Below are positions 7,914 to 16,936 of a DNA stretch of 64,000 nucleotides, piece after piece. The stretch comes from Nonomuraea pusilla (GTDB taxonomy: Bacteria; Actinomycetota; Actinomycetes; Streptosporangiales; Streptosporangiaceae). The notes beneath the pieces were generated by a model, which was not told where the DNA came from, did not search any database, and was given only the letters and a program-made list of their open reading frames with translations. Both the position numbers and the translations under genes were made by a program. Positions within the stretch are counted from its first letter, which is position 1, and each line of letters opens with the position of its first letter. The stretch is from positions 549,613-613,612 of the forward strand of contig NZ_FOBF01000001.1 of assembly GCF_900109355.1 (NCBI RefSeq), written 5' to 3'.

Positions 7914-10229
7914 ATGCGTCGTGGCTGGGTCGTGGCGGGGACCCTCGTCCTGGTGGCCGTGCCGTCCGTACCGGTGGCGGCGACCGGGGTGTCGCTGGTC
8001 CTCCACCGGGTGGGCGTGCCCGAGGGCGTCGGCAAGTGGATCAGGACGGGCGACGTCCAGCGGTTCCGGGTGCGGTTGCACGGGAGCGTACGGGGGGCCA
8101 AGGTGGCGGTGGCCGCCGCTCCGGCGGAGGCGCTGCTCGCGGTGGCCTGCACACCCCGCCGCCGCCCGGCACAGCCCGCGCTCGTGCCGCCCGGGTCTGT
8201 GCCGCCGGGTGCGCCGCTGACGGGCCCGGCGGCGCCGCCGCCGGCCGCCGCGGGACCGGCGGTCGCCTCGGCTGCCGCGCCGGGCGCTGGGGCGACCCGT
8301 TCGACGGCGGCCCCGGCGGATGTGGCGGTGGCAGGTGCCCGGATGGCGGTGGTGAGCGCAGGGGCTCGGGCTGCGCGCGAGCTGGCGGCGCGGGCGCTCG
8401 ACGTGGCGGGCCGGGGCGCGCTGGGCGCGGTCACCCTGCCCGGGGCCCAGGTGTGCTCCCTCAGGGACGTCTCCGGCAGGAGGGCCGTGGACGTGACCGT
8501 CACCGCTCCCGAGGGCGCGTCGGAGGTGACGCTGGCGGCGGTCGCCCGGCTGCGGGCGGCGCCGGGAGGCGACCCCACCACGATCAGCAAGACGACCACC
8601 ACCGTGGTCACCGACCCGAGCGGAACCACCACGACACAGACCGGCACGCCGCAGACCGGCACCACAGGAGCCGGGACGACGCAGACCGGCACCACAGGAG
8701 CCGGGACGACGCAGACCGGCACCACAGGGGCCTGGACGACGCAGGCCACGGCGCGGGCCGGCAGGACACGGGCCGGTGGAATGGTGGCGGGCGGGTCCGG
8801 CGGGGCCTTGCCTCTCGGAGGCGACCCGCGTCCGGAGGCAGCGCCTGTGGAGGGGCCGCAGGCAGGCGGTCCCGGTGTCGGCGTCGGCCCTTCCGCCGTG
8901 GCAGGCGCGGGTGCGCGCGCGACCGGTGAAGGGTCCGGTGAGCCGGGCGGTGGTCCGGTGGTGCGGGAGATGCGTTCGCGGAGGGCCGTCGGAGACGCTC
9001 AGATCGGCTGGAGGGCTCAGGCCGTCCGCGGGCAGCGCGGCGTCCGCGCCGACGCCCTAGGGGCTGCTTCCGGCGCCGGCGGACGGGCTCAGGGGCTGGG
9101 GAACGGGCGGCCGGGCGTCGGGGCCGACTCCTGGGCAGGCGCCGAAGCCTGGTCGCGGCCGGCCGGCGGGAGCCCTCGGTCCGCGACGGGCCGCTCGGAG
9201 GGGAGCACGTCCGGGATCGACGGTTGGGCCCGGAACCCGCGGCCTGCGTGGGCCGGGAACCTGCGGCCTGCGTGGGTCCGGCATGATGGCGGGCGCGTCG
9301 GTTGGCGCCGGGATGGTGACGGGCGGGTCGCCTGGAGCAGGGCTGATGATGGGCGGGCTGTCGGAAGCCGGGCTGATGATGGGCTGGCTGTCGGGCGTCC
9401 AGGTGGCGACTGGCGGGCCGCTGAGGGTGGCGGTGCCGACGGAGGCGGTGCTTGGGAAGCCGCGGGGGGCGCCGTAGGCGCCGGATCTGGTTACACCGGG
9501 TCCGGTTACCCCGGGGCCGTCGAAGGGGCTGAGGTGTTGCGGTTGCCGGTCGCGCAGCCGCAGCGAGGCGGTCTCGGGCAGGCGGGAAGTGGTGCCCGTA
9601 CGGGCGGCGGCGCCGGCGTCCCCTGGAGCGGCATGTCGGGCGGAGTCCGGGGAGACGCCGCGGAGGGCGGCCGGGCCGGTGGCCTGGGCTTCGGCGGACA
9701 GGACGGATTCGGTGGCGGGGGAGCTGGAGGGCTTGCCACCGGCGGCCTGGCCGCCGGGCCGAGCATGCCTGGCGTCATGGCCCCGAACCAGGCGGCCGAT
9801 GGCCCTGCGACTGCTCCTGGTCAGGGCGCGGGTGGGGCGGCTCTCGGGCCGGGGTCTGGGGCTGGGAGTGGTGCTCCTGGTCAGGGGGCCGGTGGGGTGG
9901 GCTTGGCTCCCGGTGCCGGGGCGGCTGGTTCCGAGGCGGGGGCCTTCGGCGCGGATCCGGGCCCTGGAGTGGCCATGGGTGGCGTCCCCGGTGGCGACGG
10001 CGTTTCCGGCGGCGCCGGTGGCGTTCCGGATGATGTCGGGGGCGGGGCGCCGTTGCCGTTGGAAGTGGCGGCGGGGCGTGGTGAGAGGGTGCGGGCGGTC
10101 GCGGACGTCGAACCGCTGGCGGGCCCGCAGGGGTTTCCCCTGGTCGCGGGCGGGATCGCGGTGCTGCTCTTGACCCAGTGGGCCGTGTCGAACTGGCAGC
10201 GGTCACGAATAAGGCGTAAAGTCAGCTAG
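7914..10229 (+). CDS. Large Gly/Ala-rich putative surface protein, C-terminally anchored
   Basis: This open frame of 771 residues starts with a signal-like sequence (MRRGWVVAGTLVLVAVPSVPVAA) and ends with a hydrophobic helix plus basic tail (VAGGIAVLLLTQWAVSNWQRSRIRRK). That fits export with a C-terminal membrane anchor. Residues about 235-280 hold a TQTGTTGAG repeat. The rest is Gly/Ala/Arg-rich low complexity with no recognisable domain. The centre (about 9200-9500) has less convincing composition, and an alternative plus frame (MMAGASVGAGMVTGG..., 9283-9477) is also open there, so a sequencing frameshift or decay cannot be excluded. I do not recognise the family. Confidence 0.5.
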   Translation: MRRGWVVAGTLVLVAVPSVPVAATGVSLVLHRVGVPEGVGKWIRTGDVQRFRVRLHGSVRGAKVAVAAAPAEALLAVACTPRRRPAQPALVPPGSVPPGAPLTGPAAPPPAAAGPAVASAAAPGAGATRSTAAPADVAVAGARMAVVSAGARAARELAARALDVAGRGALGAVTLPGAQVCSLRDVSGRRAVDVTVTAPEGASEVTLAAVARLRAAPGGDPTTISKTTTTVVTDPSGTTTTQTGTPQTGTTGAGTTQTGTTGAGTTQTGTTGAWTTQATARAGRTRAGGMVAGGSGGALPLGGDPRPEAAPVEGPQAGGPGVGVGPSAVAGAGARATGEGSGEPGGGPVVREMRSRRAVGDAQIGWRAQAVRGQRGVRADALGAASGAGGRAQGLGNGRPGVGADSWAGAEAWSRPAGGSPRSATGRSEGSTSGIDGWARNPRPAWAGNLRPAWVRHDGGRVGWRRDGDGRVAWSRADDGRAVGSRADDGLAVGRPGGDWRAAEGGGADGGGAWEAAGGAVGAGSGYTGSGYPGAVEGAEVLRLPVAQPQRGGLGQAGSGARTGGGAGVPWSGMSGGVRGDAAEGGRAGGLGFGGQDGFGGGGAGGLATGGLAAGPSMPGVMAPNQAADGPATAPGQGAGGAALGPGSGAGSGAPGQGAGGVGLAPGAGAAGSEAGAFGADPGPGVAMGGVPGGDGVSGGAGGVPDDVGGGAPLPLEVAAGRGERVRAVADVEPLAGPQGFPLVAGGIAVLLLTQWAVSNWQRSRIRRKVS
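8638..8740 (+). repeat. 30-bp tandem repeat inside the 7914-10229 gene
   Basis: About three copies of a 30-bp unit built on acgacgcagaccggcacc plus acaggagccggg, in frame, encoding TTQTGTTGAG. The last two units are nearly identical, which suggests recent slippage or unequal exchange. Confidence 0.85.
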
Positions 10230-10235
10230 ATCAGT

Positions 10236-10264
10236 CTTTACTGTTACTTTGACCCGACTAGTAT
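10236..10264 (+). promoter_or_regulatory. Possible promoter of the 10304 gene
   Basis: CTTTAC at 10236-10241 and TAGTAT at 10259-10264 are separated by 17 bases in an unusually AT-rich patch. Transcription would start near 10271, leaving a leader of about 33 bases that contains the ribosome site GGAGGG before the GTG. Predicted from pattern only. Confidence 0.4.
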
Positions 10265-10303
10265 TCCCTTGACCATGGTTCCGGGACTACGCGGAGGGCA
10301 CTG

Positions 10304-11614
10304 GTGGCACGCACCCGAGCGACAGCCGTGTCCGCTGTCGTCCTGGCGGTGGGGCTGACGGCGGTGGGCGTCGCCCCCTTCGTGGGGCAGAGCGCGAGCG
10401 CCTCCGTGTCGGTGTTCGACCCGGCCGTCGAGCCCTGTGACGCGGGCCAGACCTGCGATCCGGAGACCACGGTCACGGTCACCACGACGTTGGGTTCCCC
10501 GACCCAAGAGGCGCCGGAGACGACCGTCACGAAGACGGTCACCGCGAGTCCGACGCGCACGAAGGCGTCCCCGACGCCGACCCCGAAGAAGAGCACCACC
10601 CCTCCCGCGCAGACGCAGCAGCCGCCGCAGCAGAATCCGGCCACGCAGAACCCGCAGCCCCTGCCCAGCCAGAACCTGCCGGTCCCGCCGGTGAGCACCC
10701 CCGAGTCCACGCCCACCGACACGGGCGTCGAGATGCCGCAGGTCGCGTCCGACACGCCCTCCCCGCCGGCCGCTCCGGTGGAGACCCCGGCCGCCGGGGA
10801 GGAGGAGGTGCCGCTGGAGCTGCGCAACGCCGCCCCCGAGTACGACCAGCGCACCCTCACGCAGAAGCTCAGCATCCCGGCGCTGATCCTGGTGCTGCTG
10901 GCGCTGTTCGCCGTCCTGATCTTCGAGGGGCGGCTGCGCAGGATGGCCCACGCGGCGGCGGTGCGCAAGGCGGGGCCGCAGGCGGCCCGCCCGGACGCGG
11001 TTCCGCCCGGCTACCCCCCGGCGGCCCCGGGTTACGCGACCGCGGCCTTCCCCGCGCCCGGCTACCCGGGCGGCACGGCGTACGCGCCGATCATCAGCTT
11101 CGTGCCCGTCCAGACGTATCCGGGCGGGCCCGTCCAGTACGGTCCGGTCTATCAGGATCCCTCGGCCGCGTACGCGGGCCAGCCGCCCGCGTACGCGCCC
11201 GAGGGGCACAACCCGGCGGCGCCCGGCCCGGTGGTGCTGCCGCCGGAGGAGTTCCAGTCGTACGGTCACCAGCCCCCGGTCGCGCCCCAGCCCCCGCAGG
11301 CGCCGGAGCCCTCTCAGACGGAGCCCTCTCAGACTCAGCAGCCCCAGCAGCCGGGACGGCAGGAGAAGCCGTACCGGGACCTGTTCGAGCCGCTCGTGCC
11401 TGCGGCTGACATCCCGCCCGGCGGCGCCCGCCCGTACGAGGAGGAGCCGAAGCACCCGATGCCTCCGGCGGCCGCGGCGGAGCCCGGAGACTCGGAGCCG
11501 TGGCAGCAGGCCGCCCCGGCAGGGCCTGGCGAGGTGACGCGGGTGGAGCCGCTGCCGAGCACGCAGGACATGCCCGGCCCCTCGTCGTCCCGCCGCCGTC
11601 GCCGCCGCAAGTAG
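10304..11614 (+). CDS. Single-pass membrane protein with Thr/Pro-rich ectodomain and Pro-rich cytoplasmic tail
   Basis: This 436-residue protein starts with GTG preceded by GGAGGG. It has an N-terminal signal peptide (AVVLAVGLTAVGVAPFVGQSASA), a small Cys pair (CDAGQTC), a long Thr/Pro/Gln linker, one transmembrane helix near residues 190-208 (ALILVLLALFAVLIFEG) and a basic stop-transfer. A roughly 220-residue Pro/Tyr/Gly/Gln-rich cytoplasmic region ends in RRRRRRK. I see no enzymatic domain. The structure suggests an envelope scaffold or interaction protein. It ends at a strong hairpin shared with the convergent succinate dehydrogenase operon. Confidence 0.7.
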   Translation: MARTRATAVSAVVLAVGLTAVGVAPFVGQSASASVSVFDPAVEPCDAGQTCDPETTVTVTTTLGSPTQEAPETTVTKTVTASPTRTKASPTPTPKKSTTPPAQTQQPPQQNPATQNPQPLPSQNLPVPPVSTPESTPTDTGVEMPQVASDTPSPPAAPVETPAAGEEEVPLELRNAAPEYDQRTLTQKLSIPALILVLLALFAVLIFEGRLRRMAHAAAVRKAGPQAARPDAVPPGYPPAAPGYATAAFPAPGYPGGTAYAPIISFVPVQTYPGGPVQYGPVYQDPSAAYAGQPPAYAPEGHNPAAPGPVVLPPEEFQSYGHQPPVAPQPPQAPEPSQTEPSQTQQPQQPGRQEKPYRDLFEPLVPAADIPPGGARPYEEEPKHPMPPAAAAEPGDSEPWQQAAPAGPGEVTRVEPLPSTQDMPGPSSSRRRRRRK

Positions 11615-11667
11615 AACGGCGCTCCGGACACGCGAGGAGGGCGGGACGGGAGCCCTGGACACGCGAG

Positions 11668-11693
11668 GAGGGCCGGGCGGGTGCCCGGCCCTC
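11668..11693. terminator. Bidirectional hairpin terminator
   Basis: An 11-bp perfect stem (GAGGGCCGGGC with GCCCGGCCCTC) encloses a 4-base loop GGGT. It lies between the convergent 10304-11614 gene and the Sdh1-like operon. No U-run follows, as is usual in high-GC actinobacteria. Confidence 0.75.
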
Positions 11694-11709
11694 CGCCGTC
11701 GCGGTCAGC

Positions 11710-12462
11710 TCACTTCGAGCGCTTGAAGATCTTGTTGCCCAGCCAGACCAGCGGGTCGTACCTGCGGTCGACGACGCGTTCCTTCATCGGGATCAGCGCG
11801 TTGTCGGTGATCTTGATGTGCTCGGGGCAGACCTCGGTGCAGCACTTGGTGATGTTGCAGTAGCCGAGCCCGTGCTCCTGCTGCGCGGCCTCCTTGCGGT
11901 CGGCCACGTCGTACGGGTGCATGTCCAGCTCGGCGATGCGCATGAGGTAGCGGGGGCCGGCGAACGCGGCCTTGTTCTCCTCATGGTCGCGGATGACGTG
12001 GCAGACGTTGTTGCACATGAAGCACTCGATGCACTTGCGGAACTCCTGGGACCGCTCGACGTCGACCTGCTGCATGCGGTACTCGCCGGGGCGCACGTCC
12101 GCCGGCGGGGTGAACGAGGGGATCTCGCGGGCCTTCTGGTAGTTGAAGGACACGTCGGTGACGAGGTCCTTGATGACAGGGAAGGTCCGCATGGGCGTGA
12201 CGGTGATGGTCTCGTCCTCGGCGAACGTGCTCATGCGGGTCATGCAGCCGAGCCGCGGCTTGCCGTTGATCTCCATGCTGCACGAGCCGCACTTGCCGGC
12301 CTTGCAGTTCCAGCGCACGGCCAGGTCGGGCGCCTGCGTGGCCTGGAGCCTGTGGATGATGTCGAGGACGACCTCGCCCTCGTTCACCTCGACGGTGAAG
12401 TCCTCGAGCCTGCCCTCGCCGCCCTCACCGCGCCAGACCTTGAACTTTGCCTTGTAGCTCAT
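11710..12462 (-). CDS. sdhB: Succinate dehydrogenase/fumarate reductase iron-sulfur subunit (Sdh1-like set)
   Basis: This 250-residue protein carries electrons from the flavoprotein to the membrane anchor. The [2Fe-2S] ligands lie in CKAGKCGSC; CIECFMCNNVC and CCTEVCPEH supply the cysteines of the [4Fe-4S] and [3Fe-4S] centres. Its ATG overlaps the stop of the flavoprotein gene (ATGA at 12459-12462). Gene order membrane subunit - flavoprotein - FeS and the sizes match the Sdh1 type of mycobacteria (Rv0249c-Rv0247c), which is distinct from the b558 set at 19174-22588. Confidence 0.92.
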   Translation of the reverse strand: MSYKAKFKVWRGEGGEGRLEDFTVEVNEGEVVLDIIHRLQATQAPDLAVRWNCKAGKCGSCSMEINGKPRLGCMTRMSTFAEDETITVTPMRTFPVIKDLVTDVSFNYQKAREIPSFTPPADVRPGEYRMQQVDVERSQEFRKCIECFMCNNVCHVIRDHEENKAAFAGPRYLMRIAELDMHPYDVADRKEAAQQEHGLGYCNITKCCTEVCPEHIKITDNALIPMKERVVDRRYDPLVWLGNKIFKRSK

Positions 12463-14348
12463 GACTTCGCTATCCCGTCGAACTCGGCCATCTCTTCGTC
12501 GGTGAGGTACTTCTTCAGCTCGTCCCTGTCGAACAGGGTGATGAGGTCGTCGCGCATCCTGGGCTGGAGCCGCTCCTCGACCTGCACCGACGAGCCGTCG
12601 GATGCGGAGCAGACGAGGAGCTTGCGGCGCCACTCGGGGTTCATGCCGGGGAAGTCGTCGCGGGTGTGGCCGCCGCGGCTCTCCTCCCGCATGAGCGCGG
12701 CGCGGGCCACGCACTCGGAGACCAGGACCATGTTGCGCAGGTCGATGGCGAGGTGCCAGCCGGGGTTGTAGATGCGGGAGCCGCCCGCGCCGACCAGCCG
12801 CACCCGCTCCTTCAGCTTCTCGACGACCTCCAGGGCCTCGGAGACCTCCTCGGCCTTGCGGATGATGCCGACGAGGTCGTTCATCGTGCGCTGGAGCTCG
12901 TGGTGCACCTCGTACGGGTTCTCGCCGTCGCGGCCGAGCGGGGCGAGCGCCTCCTCGCGGGCGGCGTCGACCTGGTCCTGCGGCAGCTTGGGACGGGCCG
13001 CGAGCCCGTCGACGTACGCCGCCGCGCCGGCTCCGGCCCTGCGGCCGAACACCAGCAGGTCGGACAGCGAGTTGCCGCCGAGCCGGTTGGAGCCGTGCAT
13101 GCCGCCCGACACCTCGCCCGCCGCGAACAGGCCGGGCACGGCCGACGCGCCGGTGTCGGCGTCGACCTCGACGCCGCCCATGATGTAGTGGCAGGTCGGG
13201 CCGACCTGCATGGGCTCGGCGGTGATGTCGACGTCGGCCAGCTCCTTGAACTGGTGGTACATCGACGGCAGCCGCCGCCTGATCTCCTCGGCGGGCAGGC
13301 GGGTGGAGACGTCGAGGAAGACGCCGCCCTGGGGTGAGCCGCGCCCGGCCTTGACCTCGGCGTTGATGGCGCGGGCCACCTCGTCACGCGGCAGCAGCTC
13401 CGGCGGGCGCCGGTTGTTGGCCTGGTCGGTGTACCAGCGGTCGCCCTCCTCCTCGGTGGTGGCGTACTTGTCCTTGAACACCTCGGGGATGTAGTTGAAC
13501 ATGAAGCGCTCGCCGTCGGAGTTGCGCAGCACGCCGCCGTCGCCGCGTACGGACTCGGTGACGAGGATGCCGCGCACGGACGGCGGCCAGACCATCCCGG
13601 TGGGGTGGAACTGGATGAACTCCATGTTGATGAGCTTCGCCCCGGCCAGCAGCGCGAGGGCGTGGCCGTCGCCGGTGTACTCCCACGAGTTCGAGGTGAC
13701 GACGTACGACTTGCCGATGCCGCCGGTGGCGAGGACGACGGCCGGCGCGTCGAAGAGCACGAAGCTGCCGGACTCGCGCCAGTAGCCGAACGCGCCGGAG
13801 ATCCGGTCGCCGTCCTTGAGCAGGCGGGTCACGGTGCACTCGGCGAAGACCTTGATGTACGCCTCGTGGTCGCCGTGGGTCTCGTAGTCCTCCTGCTGGA
13901 GGGCGACCACGCGCTGCTGCAGGGTGCGGATCAGCTCCAGGCCGGTGCGGTCGCCGACGTGCGCCAGGCGGGGGTACTCGTGGCCGCCGAAGTTGCGCTG
14001 GCTGATCTTGCCGTCCTTGGTGCGGTCGAACAGCGCGCCCCACGCCTCCAGCTCCCACACCCGGTCGGGGGCCTCCTTGGCGTGCAGTTCGGCCATGCGC
14101 CAGTTGTTCAGGAACTTGCCGCCGCGCATGGTGTCGCGGAAGTGCACCATCCAGTTGTCGTCGGGGTTGACGTTGCCCATCGCGGCGGCGGCCCCGCCCT
14201 CGGCCATGACCGTGTGGGCCTTGCCGAAGAGGGACTTGCAGACGATCGCGGTCCTCTTGCCCTGCTGGCGGGCCTCGATCGCGGCCCGGAGCCCGGCGCC
14301 GCCCGCGCCGATGACGACGACGTCGTATTCGTGACGCTCGATTTCCAC
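12459..14348 (-). CDS. sdhA: Succinate dehydrogenase flavoprotein subunit (Sdh1-like set)
   Basis: This 629-residue catalytic subunit oxidises succinate to fumarate. The Rossmann motif VVVIGAGGAGLRAAIEA is at the N-terminus. KAHTVMAEGG near residue 45 carries the histidine that binds FAD covalently. HPTGMVWP and GSNRLGGNSLSDLLVFGRRAG form the active-site and FAD regions. The start is GTG, 13 bases after the stop of the membrane subunit gene, with no strong ribosome site, so translation is probably coupled. The ferredoxin-like subunit gene overlaps its stop. Confidence 0.93.
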   Translation of the reverse strand: MEIERHEYDVVVIGAGGAGLRAAIEARQQGKRTAIVCKSLFGKAHTVMAEGGAAAAMGNVNPDDNWMVHFRDTMRGGKFLNNWRMAELHAKEAPDRVWELEAWGALFDRTKDGKISQRNFGGHEYPRLAHVGDRTGLELIRTLQQRVVALQQEDYETHGDHEAYIKVFAECTVTRLLKDGDRISGAFGYWRESGSFVLFDAPAVVLATGGIGKSYVVTSNSWEYTGDGHALALLAGAKLINMEFIQFHPTGMVWPPSVRGILVTESVRGDGGVLRNSDGERFMFNYIPEVFKDKYATTEEEGDRWYTDQANNRRPPELLPRDEVARAINAEVKAGRGSPQGGVFLDVSTRLPAEEIRRRLPSMYHQFKELADVDITAEPMQVGPTCHYIMGGVEVDADTGASAVPGLFAAGEVSGGMHGSNRLGGNSLSDLLVFGRRAGAGAAAYVDGLAARPKLPQDQVDAAREEALAPLGRDGENPYEVHHELQRTMNDLVGIIRKAEEVSEALEVVEKLKERVRLVGAGGSRIYNPGWHLAIDLRNMVLVSECVARAALMREESRGGHTRDDFPGMNPEWRRKLLVCSASDGSSVQVEERLQPRMRDDLITLFDRDELKKYLTDEEMAEFDGIAKS

Positions 14349-14361
14349 TTGAGACAGATCC

Positions 14362-15150
14362 TTACGCGAACGGGAAGGCGATGATGCCCTTGGCGACGAG
14401 GCGGACGTAGAGGTCGGCGCCCATGACGGAGAACATCGAGGCCCAAGCGAGCTGCTGGTGCTTGGCGTTGAGTTTCGAGACGAACGTCCACGCCTTGTAA
14501 CGCAGCGGGTGACGGGAGAAGTGGTTCAGCCTGCCCGCGGTGATGTGCCGGCACGAGTGGCACGACAGCGTGTAGGCGTTGATCAGGACGGCGTTCGCGA
14601 TGAGCACCCAGGTGCCGACGCCCGCCGGCTTGTGCACGAGAGCCAGGACCGCGTCGTAGGCCAGGATGAGGCCGACCACGATGGCGGCGTAGAAGAAGTA
14701 CCGGTGGATGTTCTGGATGATGAGCGGGAAGCGGGACTCGCCGGTGTACTTGCCGTGCGGCTCCTGCACGGCGCAGGCGGGCGGCGACAGCCAGAACGAG
14801 CGGTAGTAGGACTTGCGGTAGTAGTAGCAGGTGAATCGGAACCCGCCGGGCAGGCCCAGGATCAGCAGGCCCCCGGGGAGGGTGTACCAGTCACCGATGG
14901 GGGCCCACCCGAACAGGCGCGCTCCCTCGGGGCAGGTCGCCTCGGCCAGGCAGGGCGAGGAGAACGGGGCTATGTAGGGATCGACGAAGATGCTGTCGTC
15001 GAAAATCGCCCAGAAGCCGTAGATGAGGAACGCGCTGAGGGCGAGGAATGTCAGGAGCGGCACCACCCACCATCGGTCGGTGCGCAGGGTGCGCACCTTG
15101 ACTTGCGCACGCTGCCTTCTGACGGGGGCGTCGGGCGTCGTCTGGGTCAT
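14362..15150 (-). CDS. Membrane anchor subunit of Sdh1-like succinate dehydrogenase
   Basis: This 262-residue protein has about five hydrophobic segments (WWVVPLLTFLALSAFLIYGFW; GGLLILGLPGGF; YFFYAAIVVGLILAYDAVLAL; WVLIANAVLINAYTLSCHSC; the WASMFSVMGADLYVRL region). It is rich in tyrosines (CYYYRKSYYRSFW) and has HRYFF, SCHSCRH and HFSRH histidines that could ligate haem. I place the start at the ATG at 15150 because GGAGAGG lies five bases before it; an in-frame GTG at 15165 would add MERSP but has a poorly spaced ribosome site. It is the first gene of the operon, with two CRP-like sites upstream. Confidence 0.85.
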   Translation of the reverse strand: MTQTTPDAPVRRQRAQVKVRTLRTDRWWVVPLLTFLALSAFLIYGFWAIFDDSIFVDPYIAPFSSPCLAEATCPEGARLFGWAPIGDWYTLPGGLLILGLPGGFRFTCYYYRKSYYRSFWLSPPACAVQEPHGKYTGESRFPLIIQNIHRYFFYAAIVVGLILAYDAVLALVHKPAGVGTWVLIANAVLINAYTLSCHSCRHITAGRLNHFSRHPLRYKAWTFVSKLNAKHQQLAWASMFSVMGADLYVRLVAKGIIAFPFA

Positions 15151-15253
15151 CGGGGACCTCTCCACCTCCCGCGGACCCTCGCACGCAGGGGGTCCGGGTC
15201 GTTCGCTGGGCGCGCGTACGGCGGCTTCCGCTCAGGCGCGCGTTGGTGGGGAT

Positions 15254-15259
15254 ACGTTA
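15254..15259 (-). promoter_or_regulatory. Possible -10 box of the Sdh1-like operon
   Basis: Read on the minus strand, TAACGT lies about 100 bases before the chosen ATG. The CRP-like site at 15279-15294 would then cover the -35 region. Candidate only; no clear -35 hexamer is visible. Confidence 0.35.
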
Positions 15260-15278
15260 CGCCCAGCGCGCCGGAAAT

Positions 15279-15294
15279 TGTGAGCAGGGTCACT
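15279..15294. promoter_or_regulatory. CRP/GlxR-type binding site 1
   Basis: TGTGAGCAGGGTCACT fits the actinobacterial CRP consensus TGTGA-N6-TCACA with one mismatch in ten. It lies upstream of the Sdh1-like operon, 129 bases before its ATG. Confidence 0.6.
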
Positions 15295-15314
15295 CACCTT
15301 TTTCGATGACCCAC

Positions 15315-15330
15315 TGTGATTCCTGTCACG
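15315..15330. promoter_or_regulatory. CRP/GlxR-type binding site 2
   Basis: TGTGATTCCTGTCACG also fits TGTGA-N6-TCACA with one mismatch. It lies 36 bases from site 1 and eight bases past the end of the response-regulator gene. The paired arrangement strengthens both. Confidence 0.6.
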
Positions 15331-15338
15331 TAGCCCCG

Positions 15339-15788
15339 TCAGAGTCGTTGCCCCTTACTCGGCAACTTAACCACGGTCACGAAGAAATCATCGATTTGCC
15401 GGACAACTCGGATAAATTGCTCGAAATCCACCGGTTTGGACACGTACGCGTTGGCGTGCAACCGGTAACTGCGCACGATGTCCTCCTCCGCCTCCGACGT
15501 CGTCAGGATCACCACCGGGATCGCCCGCAGCGCCGCGTCCGACTTGACCTCGCGCAGCACCTCCAGCCCGCTCATCCGCGGCAGGTTGAGGTCGAGCAGG
15601 ATCAGGTCGGGCCTGCAGGCGCCGGCGTACGGGCCCTCGCGCCGCAGGTACGCCATCGCCTGCTCGCCGTCGTTGACGACGTTCAGCCGGTTCCTGACCT
15701 TGTTGAGGTCGAACGCCTCCCGCGTGAGCAGGATGTCGCCCTGGTCGTCCTCCACCAGCAGGACGTCGATCGGCTGCCAGTCCGTCAT
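15339..15788 (-). CDS. Single-domain response regulator (Rcp1/CheY-like)
   Basis: This 149-residue protein is one receiver domain: acidic pocket VEDDQGD, phospho-acceptor Asp in [12 protein letters not shown], Thr in VVILTTS and Lys in YVSKPVDF. The long alpha4 region and [19 protein letters not shown] are typical of Rcp1-type regulators paired with phytochrome- or HisKA-type kinases. There is no output domain, so it relays phosphate or acts by protein contact. Its ATG overlaps the kinase stop (ATGA at 15785-15788), so the kinase is the obvious partner. Confidence 0.9.
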   Translation of the reverse strand: MTDWQPIDVLLVEDDQGDILLTREAFDLNKVRNRLNVVNDGEQAMAYLRREGPYAGACRPDLILLDLNLPRMSGLEVLREVKSDAALRAIPVVILTTSEAEEDIVRSYRLHANAYVSKPVDFEQFIRVVRQIDDFFVTVVKLPSKGQRL

Positions 15789-16936
15789 GACGGCTCCTGT
15801 CCCTCCTCGGCCGCGGGCAGCGTCCAGCGGAACGTCGCCCCCTGGCCCCCGGCCGAGCCGTCGAGCCAGATCCGGCCGCCGTGGAACTCGACGATCTTCC
15901 TGCACAGCGCGAGCCCGATGCCGGTGCCCGGATACACGTCGCGCGGATGCAGCCGCTGGAAGATCAGGAAGATGCGCTCGGCGTACTTCGGCTCGACGCC
16001 GATGCCGTTGTCGGAGCAGCTGAACTCCCACAGGTCGTCCACCCGCCGCACCCCGACGTGGACGCGCGGCGGCCGCTCCGAGCGGAACTTCACCGCGTTC
16101 TCCACCAGGTTCTGGAAGAGCTGCGTGAGCCGGCGCGGGTCGGCGAGCACCACCGGCAGCGGGTCGCGGGTCACGACGGCACCGGCGTCCTCGATCGCCG
16201 CCGACAGGTTCTCCAGCGCGGCGTCCAGCGCGCCGCCCGCGTCGGCCGGCTCCCTCTCGCCCGTGGCACGGCCCACCCTGGAGAAGTCGAGCAGGTCGTT
16301 GATGAGGAGCTGCATGCGCTTGGCGCCGTCCACCGCGTAGTGGATGTACTGCCTGGCGCGCTCGTCGAGCTGCGGGCCGTAGCGCTGCTCCAGCATCTGC
16401 GTGAAGCTCGCCACCTTGCGCAGCGGCTCCTGCAGGTCGTGGCTCGCGACGTAGGCGAACTGCTCCAGCTCGCCGTTCGACCTGCGCAGCTCCTCCGCCT
16501 GGTCGGCGGCCACCCGCCAGGCCGAGACGATCCGCCCCCGCATGGCGTCGACGTGGCTCGACAGCTCGGCCAGCTCGGCCGGCCTGTCCACCCGCAGCCG
16601 GTGGTCGAAGTCGCCCGCCGCCACCTTCCGGACCTGCTCGGTGAGGGCCCCGACGGGCTTGAGCACCGCGAAGCGGACGATGAACGCCAGCCCGGCGCCG
16701 CACGCGGCGACCACCAGCAGGAGCGCGACCAGGGCCGCGTTCAGCGTCTGGAGCTGCGCGGCCACCTCCGGCCTCGGGTTCAGCGCGCGCACCTGGGCGG
16801 TCATGGCGAGGATCGTCGCGCCGCCCGCCACGATCGCCGCCGCCGCCACCCCGCCGGTCAGCATGAACCACCAGGCGACCGGCAGCCGTCCGACGCCGGT
16901 CGGCTCCCTGGCGGGAGGAAGGGGATGGATGCTCAC
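15785..16936 (-). CDS. Membrane sensor histidine kinase
   Basis: This 383-residue kinase starts with GTG, overlapping the previous stop (GTGA at 16933-16936). Two transmembrane helices (about 20-45 and 70-95) enclose a short extracellular loop of about 25 residues. HAMP follows ([22 protein letters not shown]), then HisKA with [13 protein letters not shown] (His near 164) and HATPase with [15 protein letters not shown] and GTGIGLAL. The short loop suggests sensing in the membrane or cytoplasm. It sits between a receiver-phosphatase and a lone receiver, a layout that suggests one kinase feeding two receivers. Confidence 0.9.
   Translation of the reverse strand: MSIHPLPPAREPTGVGRLPVAWWFMLTGGVAAAAIVAGGATILAMTAQVRALNPRPEVAAQLQTLNAALVALLLVVAACGAGLAFIVRFAVLKPVGALTEQVRKVAAGDFDHRLRVDRPAELAELSSHVDAMRGRIVSAWRVAADQAEELRRSNGELEQFAYVASHDLQEPLRKVASFTQMLEQRYGPQLDERARQYIHYAVDGAKRMQLLINDLLDFSRVGRATGEREPADAGGALDAALENLSAAIEDAGAVVTRDPLPVVLADPRRLTQLFQNLVENAVKFRSERPPRVHVGVRRVDDLWEFSCSDNGIGVEPKYAERIFLIFQRLHPRDVYPGTGIGLALCRKIVEFHGGRIWLDGSAGGQGATFRWTLPAAEEGQEPS

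Noticed and set aside
7847-8749. Minus-strand Val/Pro repeat protein opposite the 7914 gene
   Set aside because: The plus-strand frame has a signal peptide and a C-terminal anchor; the minus frame is a reflection of the tandem repeat.
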